64,000 bases of DNA from positions 2,480,001 to 2,544,000 of the forward strand of contig JAFLBJ010000001.1 of NCBI GenBank assembly GCA_017303415.1, read 5' to 3'. The position numbers and the translations under genes are program-made. The stretch is from Chitinophagales bacterium (GTDB lineage: Bacteria; Bacteroidota; Bacteroidia; Chitinophagales; Chitinophagaceae). The notes beneath the pieces were generated by a model that was given only the letters and a program-made list of their open reading frames with translations, was not told the DNA's origin and searched no databases. Positions 33,970 to 43,140 of this stretch are shown piece by piece. Position 1 is the first letter of the stretch. Every line of letters begins with the position of its first letter.

Positions 33970-35343
33970 TTATAGTTGTTCCCAAACTGTTTTCGCAAAG
34001 GTTTCAAGTGAAGGATCGCGGGCGCCCATCAGCAGCAATACGGTTCCGGGTTGTATATGCGGGCGCAGGGAATCAACCAGATCCTTCCGGTCTTCTACAA
34101 AATAGGCTTTCTTCCCTGCCTTGGTGATCCCCTGTATCAAATCATTGGCTGAAATATCTTTTACAGCGGTCCCGCCGGCGTAAAAGATCTCACTCATCCA
34201 GATCTCATCATTATCACGGAGAACATCGGCGATCTCACGTTCAAAATCCTCCTGCAGAAATTTGGTAGGCCCATAACCATGAGGCTGAAACCAGGCAATG
34301 ACCTTTGGAGCGAGTGGTTGGCAAGCCTCGATGGAACGCGCGCATTTTACCGGGTTATGCGCATAATCATCAATGAGAATGACTCCGTTCTTTTCCCCTA
34401 TGATCTGGTGACGGCGGTAGATCCCTTCGTATTTAGATAAAGGTTCCACACAATCGGATGTGTCCATTCCTACCATTTTGCAAACAGCTATGCCCGCCAC
34501 GGCATTTTCCATATTGTGCCTGCCGATGACCTGCATGGAAAAGGGTACATCATCCACGGTGAACTGAATGTTCTGACCAGTCTGGTGATATTCCCCCGCC
34601 ATAGTACCAGCCTTTTCGCCATCTGTGGAAAAATTCACCAGCTTATCACGGGAAAGTTGCTTTGCGAGGTAATGGCTCTGGTTGACAATAAAGAACTGAC
34701 TATTGTTTTTAAATACGGTGAAAATATCCATCAGGACATTTATGTCTTTATGGTCCTTGTCTACATTCAATAGCAATCCGATTTCGGGTTTGTATTGTAC
34801 AATGGAACCATCGCTTTCATCTGCTTCGATCACCAGCCACTCCCCCTGCCCTACCTTGGCATTACCGATCTTTCCCTCTTTAATGATACTTACCAACCCG
34901 GCCCCGCTGATGATGCTGGGTGCGTACCCTCCTTTTTCCAATAGATCAAATACCATGGCGCTGGTTGTACTCTTTCCGGATGTACCCCCAATGGCAATGG
35001 TCCTCTTGCTGGCAGCGATGATCGCCAGCAATTCACTACGGCGGATTATAGGAATCTTAAATTCCCGGGACTTTTTTACTTCCCCAACCGTATCCTCGAT
35101 GGCAGTGGATACCACTACCAATTCAATCGATTCATCCAGACCGGAGCCATCCTGTAAAAAACAGCGGATGCCTTCAGCCTCCAGTTTATCTCTGGTTTCG
35201 TTGGGAGTACCCGGGGTAAAATACCGGTCAGAACCGCGGACCTCTTTTCCAATGCCCGCCAGATATTGGGCCACAGCACTCATGCCTGTTCCTGCCACGC
35301 CGATAAAGAAAACACGTTGAAAATCGTGTATGGAAGTGATCAT
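33970..35343 (-). CDS. Mur ligase family protein (MurC/Mpl-like)
   Basis: A 457-aa ATP-dependent ligase of the MurC/Mpl group. The N-terminal domain VFFIGVAGTGMSAVAQYLAGIGKEVRGSDRY binds a UDP-sugar. The central domain has the P-loop AIGGTSGKSTTSAMVF and the EADESDGSIVQYKPEIGLLLNVDKDHKD metal region. The C-terminal domain includes IGRHNMENAVAGIAVC and DDYAHNPVKCARSI. The Mpl-type peptide-recycling role (UDP-MurNAc plus tripeptide) or a MurC paralogue are both possible. The start ATG 35343 is preceded by TACTTTTG at 35347-35354. An upstream start at 35541 would run into the divergent GH13 gene and is rejected. Confidence 0.87.
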   Translation of the reverse strand: MITSIHDFQRVFFIGVAGTGMSAVAQYLAGIGKEVRGSDRYFTPGTPNETRDKLEAEGIRCFLQDGSGLDESIELVVVSTAIEDTVGEVKKSREFKIPIIRRSELLAIIAASKRTIAIGGTSGKSTTSAMVFDLLEKGGYAPSIISGAGLVSIIKEGKIGNAKVGQGEWLVIEADESDGSIVQYKPEIGLLLNVDKDHKDINVLMDIFTVFKNNSQFFIVNQSHYLAKQLSRDKLVNFSTDGEKAGTMAGEYHQTGQNIQFTVDDVPFSMQVIGRHNMENAVAGIAVCKMVGMDTSDCVEPLSKYEGIYRRHQIIGEKNGVILIDDYAHNPVKCARSIEACQPLAPKVIAWFQPHGYGPTKFLQEDFEREIADVLRDNDEIWMSEIFYAGGTAVKDISANDLIQGITKAGKKAYFVEDRKDLVDSLRPHIQPGTVLLLMGARDPSLETFAKTVWEQL

Positions 35344-35346
35344 GGT

Positions 35347-35354
35347 CAAAAGTA
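35347..35354 (-). promoter_or_regulatory. Candidate -7 box for the Mur ligase-hut row (TACTTTTG)
   Basis: A perfect TAnnTTTG match on the minus strand ending 3 nt before the ATG. If real, the transcript would be leaderless or nearly so, or a later start is used. Confidence 0.35.
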
Positions 35355-35426
35355 AATGATTTTGGGAATAAGGGAATGGGTTGTTCGTTAATGGATGTTG
35401 GATGTTGGTTGTTGGCGTTTTGGTTA

Positions 35427-35434
35427 TAAGTTTG
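35427..35434 (+). promoter_or_regulatory. Candidate -7 box for the GH13 gene (TAAGTTTG)
   Basis: A perfect TAnnTTTG match, 15 nt upstream of the ATG at 35450. A TTTTGG lies about 6 nt upstream, too close to be the -33 element. Confidence 0.4.
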
Positions 35435-35449
35435 TATAAATTTTCTGCT

Positions 35450-36832
35450 ATGCGAACCTTCATACGATTTTCCTTGCCTGTTTTCATTGCGTTATTTGTT
35501 TTTAGCTCTTGCAATACAACGGAACCTAAAAAAGAGGCCAATGGCTATACCCTTGACTCTACCCGGGTGGATGGTCATCCGGCCTGGATCATGCAGGGAA
35601 ATATTTACGAGGTTAATATCCGGCAATACACACCGGAGGGAACCTTTAATGCTTTTTCAACTCACCTGGAAAGATTAAAGGAAATGGGGGTGCAAACGCT
35701 TTGGTTTATGCCTATTCACCCCATCAGCAAAGTTGACCGCAAAGGCGTAATGGGAAGCTATTATGCGGTGGCGGATTATACAGGGATCAATCCTGAGTAC
35801 GGCACATTGCAGGATTGGAAAAACCTGGTCAACAAAGCACATGACCTAGGGTTCAAGGTCATCATTGACTGGGTGCCCAATCATTCCGGTGCCGATCATC
35901 CCTGGCTCACTACTCACCCCGATTTTTATGTACGCGATAGCGCTACCGGTAAAGCCATTTCACCCTTTGACTGGACGGATACACGGAAACTGGATTATAA
36001 CAACCCGGTGATGGCCGACTCCATGATCCAATGTATGAAGTATTGGTTGACGGAAACGCATATTGACGGTTTCCGTTGTGATGTGGCAGGTGAAGTACCG
36101 GATGAATTCTGGAAAAAATGTATCGCTGCCTTGCGCGCAACCCAACCAGGGATATTTATGCTGGCCGAAGCAGATAAACCTTCCTTACATACAGACGGGT
36201 TTGACGCCACCTATCCCTGGGCTTATTTTGCTACTATGAAACAGGTGGCAAATGGCCAAAGAACTGCCCTTGCCATTGACAGCCTCGTAAACGAAACCGA
36301 TTTTACCTTCCCGGCCAATGCAATCCGGATGTTCTTTACCAGCAATCACGACGAGAACAGTTGGAACAAGGCAGATCATGCTACCATGCCCGGGCCGGTT
36401 CACGCACCTTTTGCCGTACTCACCCAAACCATGAAAGGAAGTGTTCCATTGATCTACAGTGGCCAGGAAGAACCCGTGGCCGATTCGATCAGCTTTTTCT
36501 ATAAAGACACCATTTCCTTTGGCAAACTGGAAAGGGCAAAATTCTATAAGACCCTTTTGGACCTGCGTAAGAACAATCCTGCCCTGGCAGCCAATTCCGC
36601 TTTCCGACGTACCTCAGTGGGTGATGATAAATCTCTGTATGCCTATGTACGCGAAGGCGGCGGCAAGAAAATTCTTGTGATTCTGAACCTGACCAACAAA
36701 GCCCAGACGGTGAAAGTGGCTGATTATTCATTGTACAGTAACCCGCTAAACCTGTTCATGGGAACGCCCGAAACCCTTTCCGGGAAACCCTTTGGCATTG
36801 AACCCTGGGGATATATAGTATATGTGTATTAA
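35450..36832 (+). CDS. GH13 alpha-amylase family lipoprotein
   Basis: An exported glycoside hydrolase acting on α-glucans, 460 aa. The signal peptide MRTFIRFSLPVFIALFVFSSC ends in a lipobox Cys, so it is probably anchored to the outer membrane. The (β/α)8 barrel shows the conserved regions VIIDWVPNHSG (region I), GFRCDVAGEVP (II, nucleophile Asp), FMLAEADKP (III, acid/base Glu) and FFTSNHDENSW (IV, transition-state Asp). The C-terminal β domain ends IEPWGYIVYVY. The ATG at 35450 was chosen over an upstream ATG because it begins the signal peptide. It is divergent from the Mur ligase. Confidence 0.93.
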   Translation: MRTFIRFSLPVFIALFVFSSCNTTEPKKEANGYTLDSTRVDGHPAWIMQGNIYEVNIRQYTPEGTFNAFSTHLERLKEMGVQTLWFMPIHPISKVDRKGVMGSYYAVADYTGINPEYGTLQDWKNLVNKAHDLGFKVIIDWVPNHSGADHPWLTTHPDFYVRDSATGKAISPFDWTDTRKLDYNNPVMADSMIQCMKYWLTETHIDGFRCDVAGEVPDEFWKKCIAALRATQPGIFMLAEADKPSLHTDGFDATYPWAYFATMKQVANGQRTALAIDSLVNETDFTFPANAIRMFFTSNHDENSWNKADHATMPGPVHAPFAVLTQTMKGSVPLIYSGQEEPVADSISFFYKDTISFGKLERAKFYKTLLDLRKNNPALAANSAFRRTSVGDDKSLYAYVREGGGKKILVILNLTNKAQTVKVADYSLYSNPLNLFMGTPETLSGKPFGIEPWGYIVYVY

Positions 36833-36847
36833 TTCGAATTGAAGTCG

Positions 36848-36940
36848 ATGAATGATTATTAATTGCTGATTATTAGGTACTTGCGAATTCTTTATTAGAG
36901 TGAAAAAGCAACCAATAATTAATAATAAGGAATCAACAAT
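36848..36940. repeat. Inverted repeat of TTAATAAT words (hairpin F)
   Basis: The left arm AATGATTATTAATTGCTGATT (around 36850-36872) and the right arm AATAATTAATAATAAGGAATC (around 36913-36934) are imperfect reverse complements. It lies between the GH13 stop and its terminator. Confidence 0.65.
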
Positions 36941-36942
36941 AA

Positions 36943-36975
36943 AAAAGCCCCCGGTCTTCCTCTCCGGGGGCTTTT
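36943..36975 (+). terminator. Rho-independent terminator of the GH13 gene
   Basis: AAAGCCCCCGG and CCGGGGGCTTT form an 11-bp perfect stem with a 9-nt loop, followed by a short T-run (TTTTACATTT). Confidence 0.9.
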
Positions 36976-37018
36976 ACATTTAAGTATTTCCTATTAATTT
37001 TCGGACAAATCCAATGTC

Positions 37019-38626
37019 GTGAAAAAAGCCATCCTCTTTTTTTCGCTACTGTTATGCCATGCCATTCTTTGGGCACAACCAGTGGTTGATACAGCCGGAA
37101 AACTGGTAGAACAGAAGACCAATGTCATTACCACCAATACCATTTTAAAAGTTGAGAACCTGGGGCCGGATATCAATACCGGACAGCCAGAATTACGCCC
37201 CACCATTTCTGCAGATGGCGACCTGTTATTTTTTATTTGTGAAAATGATCCGTTGAATACGCATTACCGCACGATACGTAATTCACAGGACATATGGTTT
37301 GCAGAACGGGATAGCACCGGAAGATGGGGTGAGGCCCGGCATTTGGGGTATCCTTTTAATACGGCTTATTACAATGCGGTTTACTGGATATCGCCGGATA
37401 AAAATAAAGTATTGCTGCGTGGTGCATTTGTGGAAGGCGATTACTACGGCAACGGATTAAGTTTTAGCCATCGGATGAAAAATGGGAAATGGAGCAAACC
37501 CAATATGCTTTTCATCAAAAATTACGAGAAGTATGATAAGGGGGCTCAATCCGGTGCTACCCTCTCCAATGATGGCAAGACCTTACTGATGTACATGGCC
37601 GCCGGTAAGAACCGGTATAACAATGACCTTTATTTTTCCAAATTGCTTCCGGATGGTACCTGGACAGAACCTAAGACCTTGGGAAAACACCTGAGTACGG
37701 ATCAATACAATGAGCTGACCCCTTACCTCGCGGCAGATGGTGAGACCTTGTATTTTAGCAGCGACCGTCCTGGTGGATTGGGAGATAATGATATCTGGAT
37801 GACCCGTCGATTGGATAAGAGCTGGCAAAAATGGAGTGACCCCGTAAACCTCGGTGCTCCGATCAATACGCCCGGATGGGATGCCTTCTTCACCCTGGAT
37901 GCGGGAGGTGAGTATGCTTATCTCACCAGCAGTGATGCCAGCTATGGAGAAAGTGATATAGTGCGGGTAAAATTATTGGAGATCGAAAGACCAAAACCTG
38001 TTTTGCTTGTAAGCGGAAATGTATTCAACAAGAAAACCGGCGAACCGGTAAGTGCTTCACTTTTGTATGAGATATTGCCCGATGGTACAGAGGCCGGAAA
38101 TGGATTGTCCAATCCGGATGATGGTGCCTTTCAGATCGTGTTGCCTTATGATAAAAACTACCTGATCCGCGCAACAGCCGATCATTTCTTTGCCCAGTCT
38201 GAGAACCTGAATCTGGATTCACTGGTGAAGGCCGGATACCGTGAGATACATAAAGACCTTTATCTGGTGCCCATTGAAGTGGGACAGGTTGTACGATTAA
38301 ACAATGTCTTCTTTGATTTTGATAAATGGGATCTTCGTCCTGAATCCTTTCTTGAACTTGACCGGGTGGTACAGCTGTTAAAGGACAACCCGGCTATTGA
38401 GATCGAAATGAGTGCGCATACCGACAGCAAGGGGTCGGATGAGTACAATTTCAAACTTAGTGACAACCGTGCCCGATCAGTCATGGAATATATCCTGTCC
38501 AAGGGGATCGATTCAAAACGGATCACCTCCCACGGTTATGGGGAGTCGCAGCCGGTGGCCACCAATGAAACCGATGATGGCCGACAATTGAATAGAAGGG
38601 TGGAATTTAAGATCACCCGGAATTAG
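37019..38626 (+). CDS. OmpA family protein with WD40-like (PD40) repeats
   Basis: A 535-aa envelope protein. The signal peptide (KKAILFFSLLLCHAILWAQ) is followed by a β-propeller-like region with PD40 repeats (ELRPTISADGDLLFFICEN, GATLSNDGKTLLMYMA, LTPYLAADGETLYFSSDRPGGLGDNDIW). A carboxypeptidase-like domain follows (VSGNVFNKKTGEPVSASLLYEILPDGTEAGN), and the protein ends in a C-terminal OmpA domain (NNVFFDFDKWDLRPESFLELDRVVQLL; IEMSAHTDSKGSDEYNFKLSDNRARSV) that binds peptidoglycan. The start is GTG at 37019, since the nearby ATG at 37014 hits a stop. Homologues accompany gliding/T9SS PorE-type proteins. Confidence 0.9.
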   Translation: MKKAILFFSLLLCHAILWAQPVVDTAGKLVEQKTNVITTNTILKVENLGPDINTGQPELRPTISADGDLLFFICENDPLNTHYRTIRNSQDIWFAERDSTGRWGEARHLGYPFNTAYYNAVYWISPDKNKVLLRGAFVEGDYYGNGLSFSHRMKNGKWSKPNMLFIKNYEKYDKGAQSGATLSNDGKTLLMYMAAGKNRYNNDLYFSKLLPDGTWTEPKTLGKHLSTDQYNELTPYLAADGETLYFSSDRPGGLGDNDIWMTRRLDKSWQKWSDPVNLGAPINTPGWDAFFTLDAGGEYAYLTSSDASYGESDIVRVKLLEIERPKPVLLVSGNVFNKKTGEPVSASLLYEILPDGTEAGNGLSNPDDGAFQIVLPYDKNYLIRATADHFFAQSENLNLDSLVKAGYREIHKDLYLVPIEVGQVVRLNNVFFDFDKWDLRPESFLELDRVVQLLKDNPAIEIEMSAHTDSKGSDEYNFKLSDNRARSVMEYILSKGIDSKRITSHGYGESQPVATNETDDGRQLNRRVEFKITRN

Positions 38627-38629
38627 GAT

Positions 38630-38658
38630 AGGCCGAACACCAGTTTGGTGTCTGGCCT
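38630..38658. terminator. Hairpin after the OmpA-type gene
   Basis: AGGCCGAACACCA pairs with TGGTGTCTGGCCT across a 3-nt loop (11 of 13 pairs). There is no long U-run. It lies between convergent genes. Confidence 0.5.
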
Positions 38659-38675
38659 GTCCGAGGGTATCCGGT

Positions 38676-39107
38676 CTATTTAAAAAATTGCTGGGAAAGT
38701 GAATTACCGATCACTTTAAACCCTTCGTTGCGTTTCACGATCTTGTAGCTATTGTTGATCGCCCGCATATTCGGGTTGGACAGGTGTTTTTCATCATAGG
38801 GATTCACCAGGTCGTTCTCACTGATCACCTGGCCGGCATCATCCGTAACCCGTTCAAAAACGCGATAACTGAAATGCCAGGGGTTCAGGTCATCATCCCC
38901 TTTGGAGTCATAGGTATCATTAAAGCCCTCAAAGATCAGCTCACTCGTATAATTTGGATGTTCTTCCAAAAATCTAGTGATATCAATGTGTTTATTCAGA
39001 TCAGGGTCATCGTGCACGATCCCGGAATCCCAAACAACTTCTCCGTTGAGGAATACAACCAACCGGTTGTCAACTTTTTTTACATGTATCCAACATTCCC
39101 GCTTCAT
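38676..39107 (-). CDS. Hypothetical protein, β-rich, cytoplasmic
   Basis: A 143-aa protein without a signal peptide. Sequence such as WIHVKKVDNRLVVFLNGEVVWDSGIVHDDPDLNKHIDITRFLEEHPNYTSELIFEGFND resembles a carbohydrate-binding-like jelly-roll module. The C-terminal part (AINNSYKIVKRNEGFKVIG) is helical or extended. I do not recognise the family. The ATG at 39107 is preceded by TTAATTTG at 39116-39123, one mismatch from the TAnnTTTG -7 consensus. It is convergent with the OmpA-type gene. Confidence 0.7.
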   Translation of the reverse strand: MKRECWIHVKKVDNRLVVFLNGEVVWDSGIVHDDPDLNKHIDITRFLEEHPNYTSELIFEGFNDTYDSKGDDDLNPWHFSYRVFERVTDDAGQVISENDLVNPYDEKHLSNPNMRAINNSYKIVKRNEGFKVIGNSLSQQFFK

Positions 39108-39242
39108 GGTAGTAACAAATTAAGGTTTAGCCAATTAGGTTTTAAATTCAGACACTAAAGTAAGGAATGACCCTTCCCTTGCGGATGACGGGGATTATTT
39201 GGAGGCATGATAAAAATTATTGAAAAAGGGGGAGTTTGTCAG

Positions 39243-39356
39243 GGAGGGGAGGATAAATCAGGAATAAGAAAGAGAAAATGAGTAATAGGGAAGGTAGAAA
39301 TTCCAAAAACTCCGTACTTCCTTATTACTTATTTTCTCTTTCTTATTCCTGATTCT
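39243..39356. repeat. Inverted repeat of AATAAG/AGAAAG words (hairpin G)
   Basis: Left arm 39259-39293 and right arm 39324-39357 are reverse complements over about 34 nt with two or three mismatches. The right arm follows the carboxyltransferase stop almost directly. Confidence 0.9.
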
Positions 39357-40900
39357 TATAACGGAATATTTCCGTGTTTTTTCCTTGGTCTTTTTGCCAC
39401 TTTATTTTCCAGCATGGCAAAAGCCTTGATTAATTTTTTCCGGGTTTCGCGGGGTTCGATGACCTCATCAATAAATCCCCGTTCAGCTGCGGTGTAGGGA
39501 TTGGCAAAGAGATTGGCATATTCGGCTTCTTTTTCCAATAATTTTTTAGCCGGATCTTCGGCAGCAGCGATCTCTGCCTTGAAGATGATCTCACTTGCTC
39601 CTTTGGCACCCATTACTGCGATCTCAGCGGAGGGCCAGGCAAAGTTCATATCTGCTCCAATGTGTTTGGAGTTCATTACATCATAAGCTCCTCCATACGC
39701 TTTGCGGGTAATAACTGTTACACGGGGAACAGTGGCTTCACTCAGGGCATACAATAATTTGGCCCCATTGGTGATGATACCATTCCATTCCTGATCGGTT
39801 CCGGGTAAAAAGCCGGGGACATCCACCAGTACCAGTAAGGGAATATTAAAGCAGTCACAGAAACGGGTGAACCTTGCGCCTTTTTTGGAACTTTCAATAT
39901 CCAAAACGCCGGCGAGTGACATGGGCTGGTTGGCCACGATCCCTACACTACGTCCGGCCAGACGGGCAAAGCCAACAACGATGTTATCGGCATAATCTTT
40001 ATGTACTTCAAAAAAGGTTTCCTCATCACAAATTCCTTCGATCACGGAGCGGATATCGTATGGTTGATTCGCGCTTTCCGGTACGATGGATTCCAGCACC
40101 TCGCGGGTTTCATCCTTCATGGTGTAAGGTAGTTTGGGCACCACATCCTCACAGTTCTGAGGCATATAGCTCAACATTCTTTTCACCTGGTTGATGCAAT
40201 CCACATCATTCACGGCTGTCAGGTGTGTTACCCCCGATTTGGTAGAGTGTGTGGAAGCGCCACCCAGTTCTTCGGATGTTACCTCTTCATTGGTTACTGT
40301 TTTTACCACATTAGGGCCGGTAACAAACATATAGCTGGTTCCTTCCACCATGATGGTGAAATCGGTCATCGCCGGAGAATAAACGGCTCCACCGGCGCAG
40401 GGCCCCATGATGGCGGAGATCTGGGGTATGACACCTGAGGATTGAACATTACGGTAAAAAATATCGGCATAGCCACCCAGCGAGCGAACACCCTCCTGTA
40501 TACGGGCACCACCCGAGTCATTCAATCCAACCATGGGGGCACCGGTTTTCATCGCCAGATCCATGATGCGACAGATCTTTTCGGCATGGGTTTCTGATAA
40601 GGCGCCACCAAAGACGGTAAAATCCTGGGCAAATACATACACTAACTTTCCATTGACCGTACCGTAGCCGGTGATCACCCCGTCACCAAAAAATTTCTGG
40701 TCTTCCATCCCAAAGTCTTTGGTCCGGTGTGTTACCAGCGCTCCTACTTCTTCAAAGGAACCGGGGTCCATCAGGAGATCAACACGTTCCCGTGCCGTCA
40801 GTTTCCCTTTTTTATGCTGGGCGTCGATCCGTTTAAGGCCACCACCCATTTTACCTTCTTCTAATTTATCGCGGAGTATTTCAACTTTTGATTTCATCAT
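39356..40900 (-). CDS. Acyl-CoA carboxylase carboxyltransferase subunit (propionyl/methylmalonyl-CoA type)
   Basis: Transfers carboxyl from biotin to an acyl-CoA, most likely propionyl-CoA. The 514-aa protein ([21 protein letters not shown]) has two crotonase-like halves. Visible parts are [65 protein letters not shown] (oxyanion glycines) and [30 protein letters not shown]. This combination fits the PccB/MmdA subtype rather than AccD. It is the last gene of the biotin carrier-biotin carboxylase-carboxyltransferase row, 41 nt after accC. Confidence 0.93.
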   Translation of the reverse strand: MMKSKVEILRDKLEEGKMGGGLKRIDAQHKKGKLTARERVDLLMDPGSFEEVGALVTHRTKDFGMEDQKFFGDGVITGYGTVNGKLVYVFAQDFTVFGGALSETHAEKICRIMDLAMKTGAPMVGLNDSGGARIQEGVRSLGGYADIFYRNVQSSGVIPQISAIMGPCAGGAVYSPAMTDFTIMVEGTSYMFVTGPNVVKTVTNEEVTSEELGGASTHSTKSGVTHLTAVNDVDCINQVKRMLSYMPQNCEDVVPKLPYTMKDETREVLESIVPESANQPYDIRSVIEGICDEETFFEVHKDYADNIVVGFARLAGRSVGIVANQPMSLAGVLDIESSKKGARFTRFCDCFNIPLLVLVDVPGFLPGTDQEWNGIITNGAKLLYALSEATVPRVTVITRKAYGGAYDVMNSKHIGADMNFAWPSAEIAVMGAKGASEIIFKAEIAAAEDPAKKLLEKEAEYANLFANPYTAAERGFIDEVIEPRETRKKLIKAFAMLENKVAKRPRKKHGNIPL

Positions 40901-40941
40901 TAAGGTTTTTTTGCAGAATAAGATTGACGAAAAATTACTGA

Positions 40942-42417
40942 TCAATGTGCCAACCGGCGTTTCCAGCTTGTGGATTTATTCTCCACCGGATTAAGGACCT
41001 TTTGGCTATCGAACCAGTAATACAGGGCAGCCAAAGCGGCGATCCCTGCATTCTCTTTTTGTTTATCCTTGATCTTTTCCGGTGTGTAATAATCTTTTAC
41101 AAAATGCGTATCAAACATACCGGAAATAAAAGCCTGGTGTTCAAATACAAAAGTTCCAAATGGCATTGTGGTGGACAGGCCTTCGATCTTATAATCCTTG
41201 ATGGCCTGTTTCATTTTTTGGATGGCTTCAGTCCTGTCCTTACCATGCGTGGCCAGTTTGGCGATCATGGGATCGTAGTAAATTGGAATGGCCATTCCTT
41301 CTTCATACCCATCATCAACCCGTACGCCATCACCCGTGGGTTTTTCATATTTGGTGAGAGTGCCTATTGACGGAAGGAAATTGTTCAATGGGTCTTCAGC
41401 ATATACCCGCAATTCGATGGCATGGCCATTGATGACAAGGTCATCCTGGGTCATACGCAATTTTTCTCCGCGGGCGATCCGGATCTGTTCTTCTACAAGA
41501 TCGATACCGGTGATCATTTCTGTAACCGGGTGTTCCACCTGAAGCCGGGTATTCATTTCCAGAAAATAAAAATTCAGTTTATCATCCATCAGGAATTCAA
41601 CTGTTCCGGTAGAGGTGTAATTACAGGAACGGGCCACCATGACGGCCGCTTCTCCCATCCGCTGGCGGATCTCAGGAGTAAGGATCGATGAAGGGGATTC
41701 TTCCACCACTTTCTGGTGGCGGCGTTGGATGCTGCATTCCCTTTCAAACAGGTGGATCACATTCCCAAATTTATCAGCGAGTACCTGAATCTCGATATGT
41801 CGCGGGGAGGTGACATATTTTTCAATGAATACAGAGCCGTCACCAAAGGAGGAAGTGGCTTCACTGATCGCTCTTTCCATTTGTTCCTGCAGATCAGATT
41901 CCTTTTCTACGATCCGCATGCCTTTACCACCACCACCGGCGGAGGCTTTGATCAGGATCGGATAACCGATCTTGGCGCCAATTTCTTTGGCCAGTTTGAT
42001 ATCGGTGATGGCCTGGTCAATCCCGGGTACCATCGGTATATCGTATTTTTTTACACATTCCTTGGCGGCCAGTTTTGATCCCATGATACGCATGGCATCC
42101 GGGCCCGGCCCGATAAATGAAATACCGGCATCTTCCACCTTTTGGGCAAATTCGGCATTCTCACTCAGGAACCCATACCCCGGGTGGATACCATCCACGC
42201 CCAGTTCCTTACAAAAGGCAATTATCTTATCTCCGTTCAGATAGGATTGATTGGAGGGTGCAGGCCCCAGACAAACCGCTTCATCTGCATAGAGTACATG
42301 AGGCGAATGACGGTCAGCTTCCGAATATACTGCAACGGATTTGATCCCCATCCGGCGTATCGTACGCATGATCCGAAGGGCGATCTCTCCTCTGTTAGCA
42401 ACCAAAATCTTTTGCAT
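40942..42417 (-). CDS. accC: Biotin carboxylase subunit of acyl-CoA carboxylase
   Basis: ATP- and bicarbonate-dependent carboxylation of the biotin carrier. The 491-aa protein has [19 protein letters not shown] at the N-terminus, the ATP-grasp glycine loop [40 protein letters not shown] with the catalytic Arg/Glu set, and [16 protein letters not shown]. It extends about 40 residues beyond E. coli AccC; the C-terminus ([23 protein letters not shown]) is typical of the Bacteroidota propionyl-CoA carboxylase α chain without fused BCCP. It lies 40 nt after the carrier gene. Confidence 0.95.
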   Translation of the reverse strand: MQKILVANRGEIALRIMRTIRRMGIKSVAVYSEADRHSPHVLYADEAVCLGPAPSNQSYLNGDKIIAFCKELGVDGIHPGYGFLSENAEFAQKVEDAGISFIGPGPDAMRIMGSKLAAKECVKKYDIPMVPGIDQAITDIKLAKEIGAKIGYPILIKASAGGGGKGMRIVEKESDLQEQMERAISEATSSFGDGSVFIEKYVTSPRHIEIQVLADKFGNVIHLFERECSIQRRHQKVVEESPSSILTPEIRQRMGEAAVMVARSCNYTSTGTVEFLMDDKLNFYFLEMNTRLQVEHPVTEMITGIDLVEEQIRIARGEKLRMTQDDLVINGHAIELRVYAEDPLNNFLPSIGTLTKYEKPTGDGVRVDDGYEEGMAIPIYYDPMIAKLATHGKDRTEAIQKMKQAIKDYKIEGLSTTMPFGTFVFEHQAFISGMFDTHFVKDYYTPEKIKDKQKENAGIAALAALYYWFDSQKVLNPVENKSTSWKRRLAH

Positions 42418-42457
42418 ATGGTCTATTTTTCAATGTTCGTTATGAGTAATAGGATAA

Positions 42458-42949
42458 TTATTCCAGTTCAACCAGTACCTGGTTCTTTTCTACAGCCTGT
42501 CCGGGTTTCACCAAAATCTTTTTGATCTTGGCTGAAGCATGGATCATGAGGCTGTTCTCCATTTTCATGGCCTCGAGGATGAGAATCTTATCGCCTTCAT
42601 TGACCTCCTGCCCTTCTGTAACAGCAATGGCAAGTACCAATCCGGGCATCGGGGCTTTGATCTCCTTAAGGTGTTTACTTGAGACCTGGTTGAACCCCAG
42701 CTTCTCAAGCATTTGATCCAACGGATCTCCTATCTCGATCTCAAAGGATTCGCCATCCACTTCCAATTTCATTTTCTTGGCACGCGGGTCAGCCTCATGA
42801 AAGATTACAGTGGCGGAGCGATGACCATGGATCAGATGGTATTCATATTCAGATTTTCGTACCAGATCGAGTTGATCAACCTCGCTCTTTTCAAAGAGAA
42901 AAACGAAATCATTCGCTTTGACTTTGTACTTGTTATTATTTTCAGGCAT
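42458..42949 (-). CDS. Biotin/lipoyl carrier subunit (biotin carboxyl carrier protein)
   Basis: A 163-aa protein whose C-terminal biotinyl domain (about 88-163: [38 protein letters not shown]) carries the biotinylated Lys in EAMKMEN. The N-terminal half ([38 protein letters not shown]) is the β-rich BT-like domain that docks the carboxylase. It is the first gene of the three-gene acyl-CoA carboxylase. The bioD gene at the window start would supply its cofactor, although the two loci are 42 kb apart. Confidence 0.93.
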   Translation of the reverse strand: MPENNNKYKVKANDFVFLFEKSEVDQLDLVRKSEYEYHLIHGHRSATVIFHEADPRAKKMKLEVDGESFEIEIGDPLDQMLEKLGFNQVSSKHLKEIKAPMPGLVLAIAVTEGQEVNEGDKILILEAMKMENSLMIHASAKIKKILVKPGQAVEKNQVLVELE

Positions 42950-43140
42950 ATGGCTAAGGGGTTTTCTGTAAGTAATTTAAACTATTTGTTCCAGGTTTGG
43001 AGGAAGGAGGGGAACTGTTGGCAGTGGGCGTCTGATGCTGTAAAAGGTTCATAAATAACCTGTAATCAGTCCGCAAGGTTGAACATTTCATCGGACCCGG
43101 TTATGATTAACGTCACTTCTGGGCATGATTCAAAAAAAGA

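Noticed and set aside
33969-34007. Longer hutI start overlapping the Mur ligase
   Set aside because: The added residues are not family-like, and MSLLFTHIHQLV at 33968 fits the spacing.
35344-35541. Longer Mur ligase start
   Set aside because: It would cross the divergent GH13 start and promoter. The domain begins at MITSIHDFQRVFFIG.
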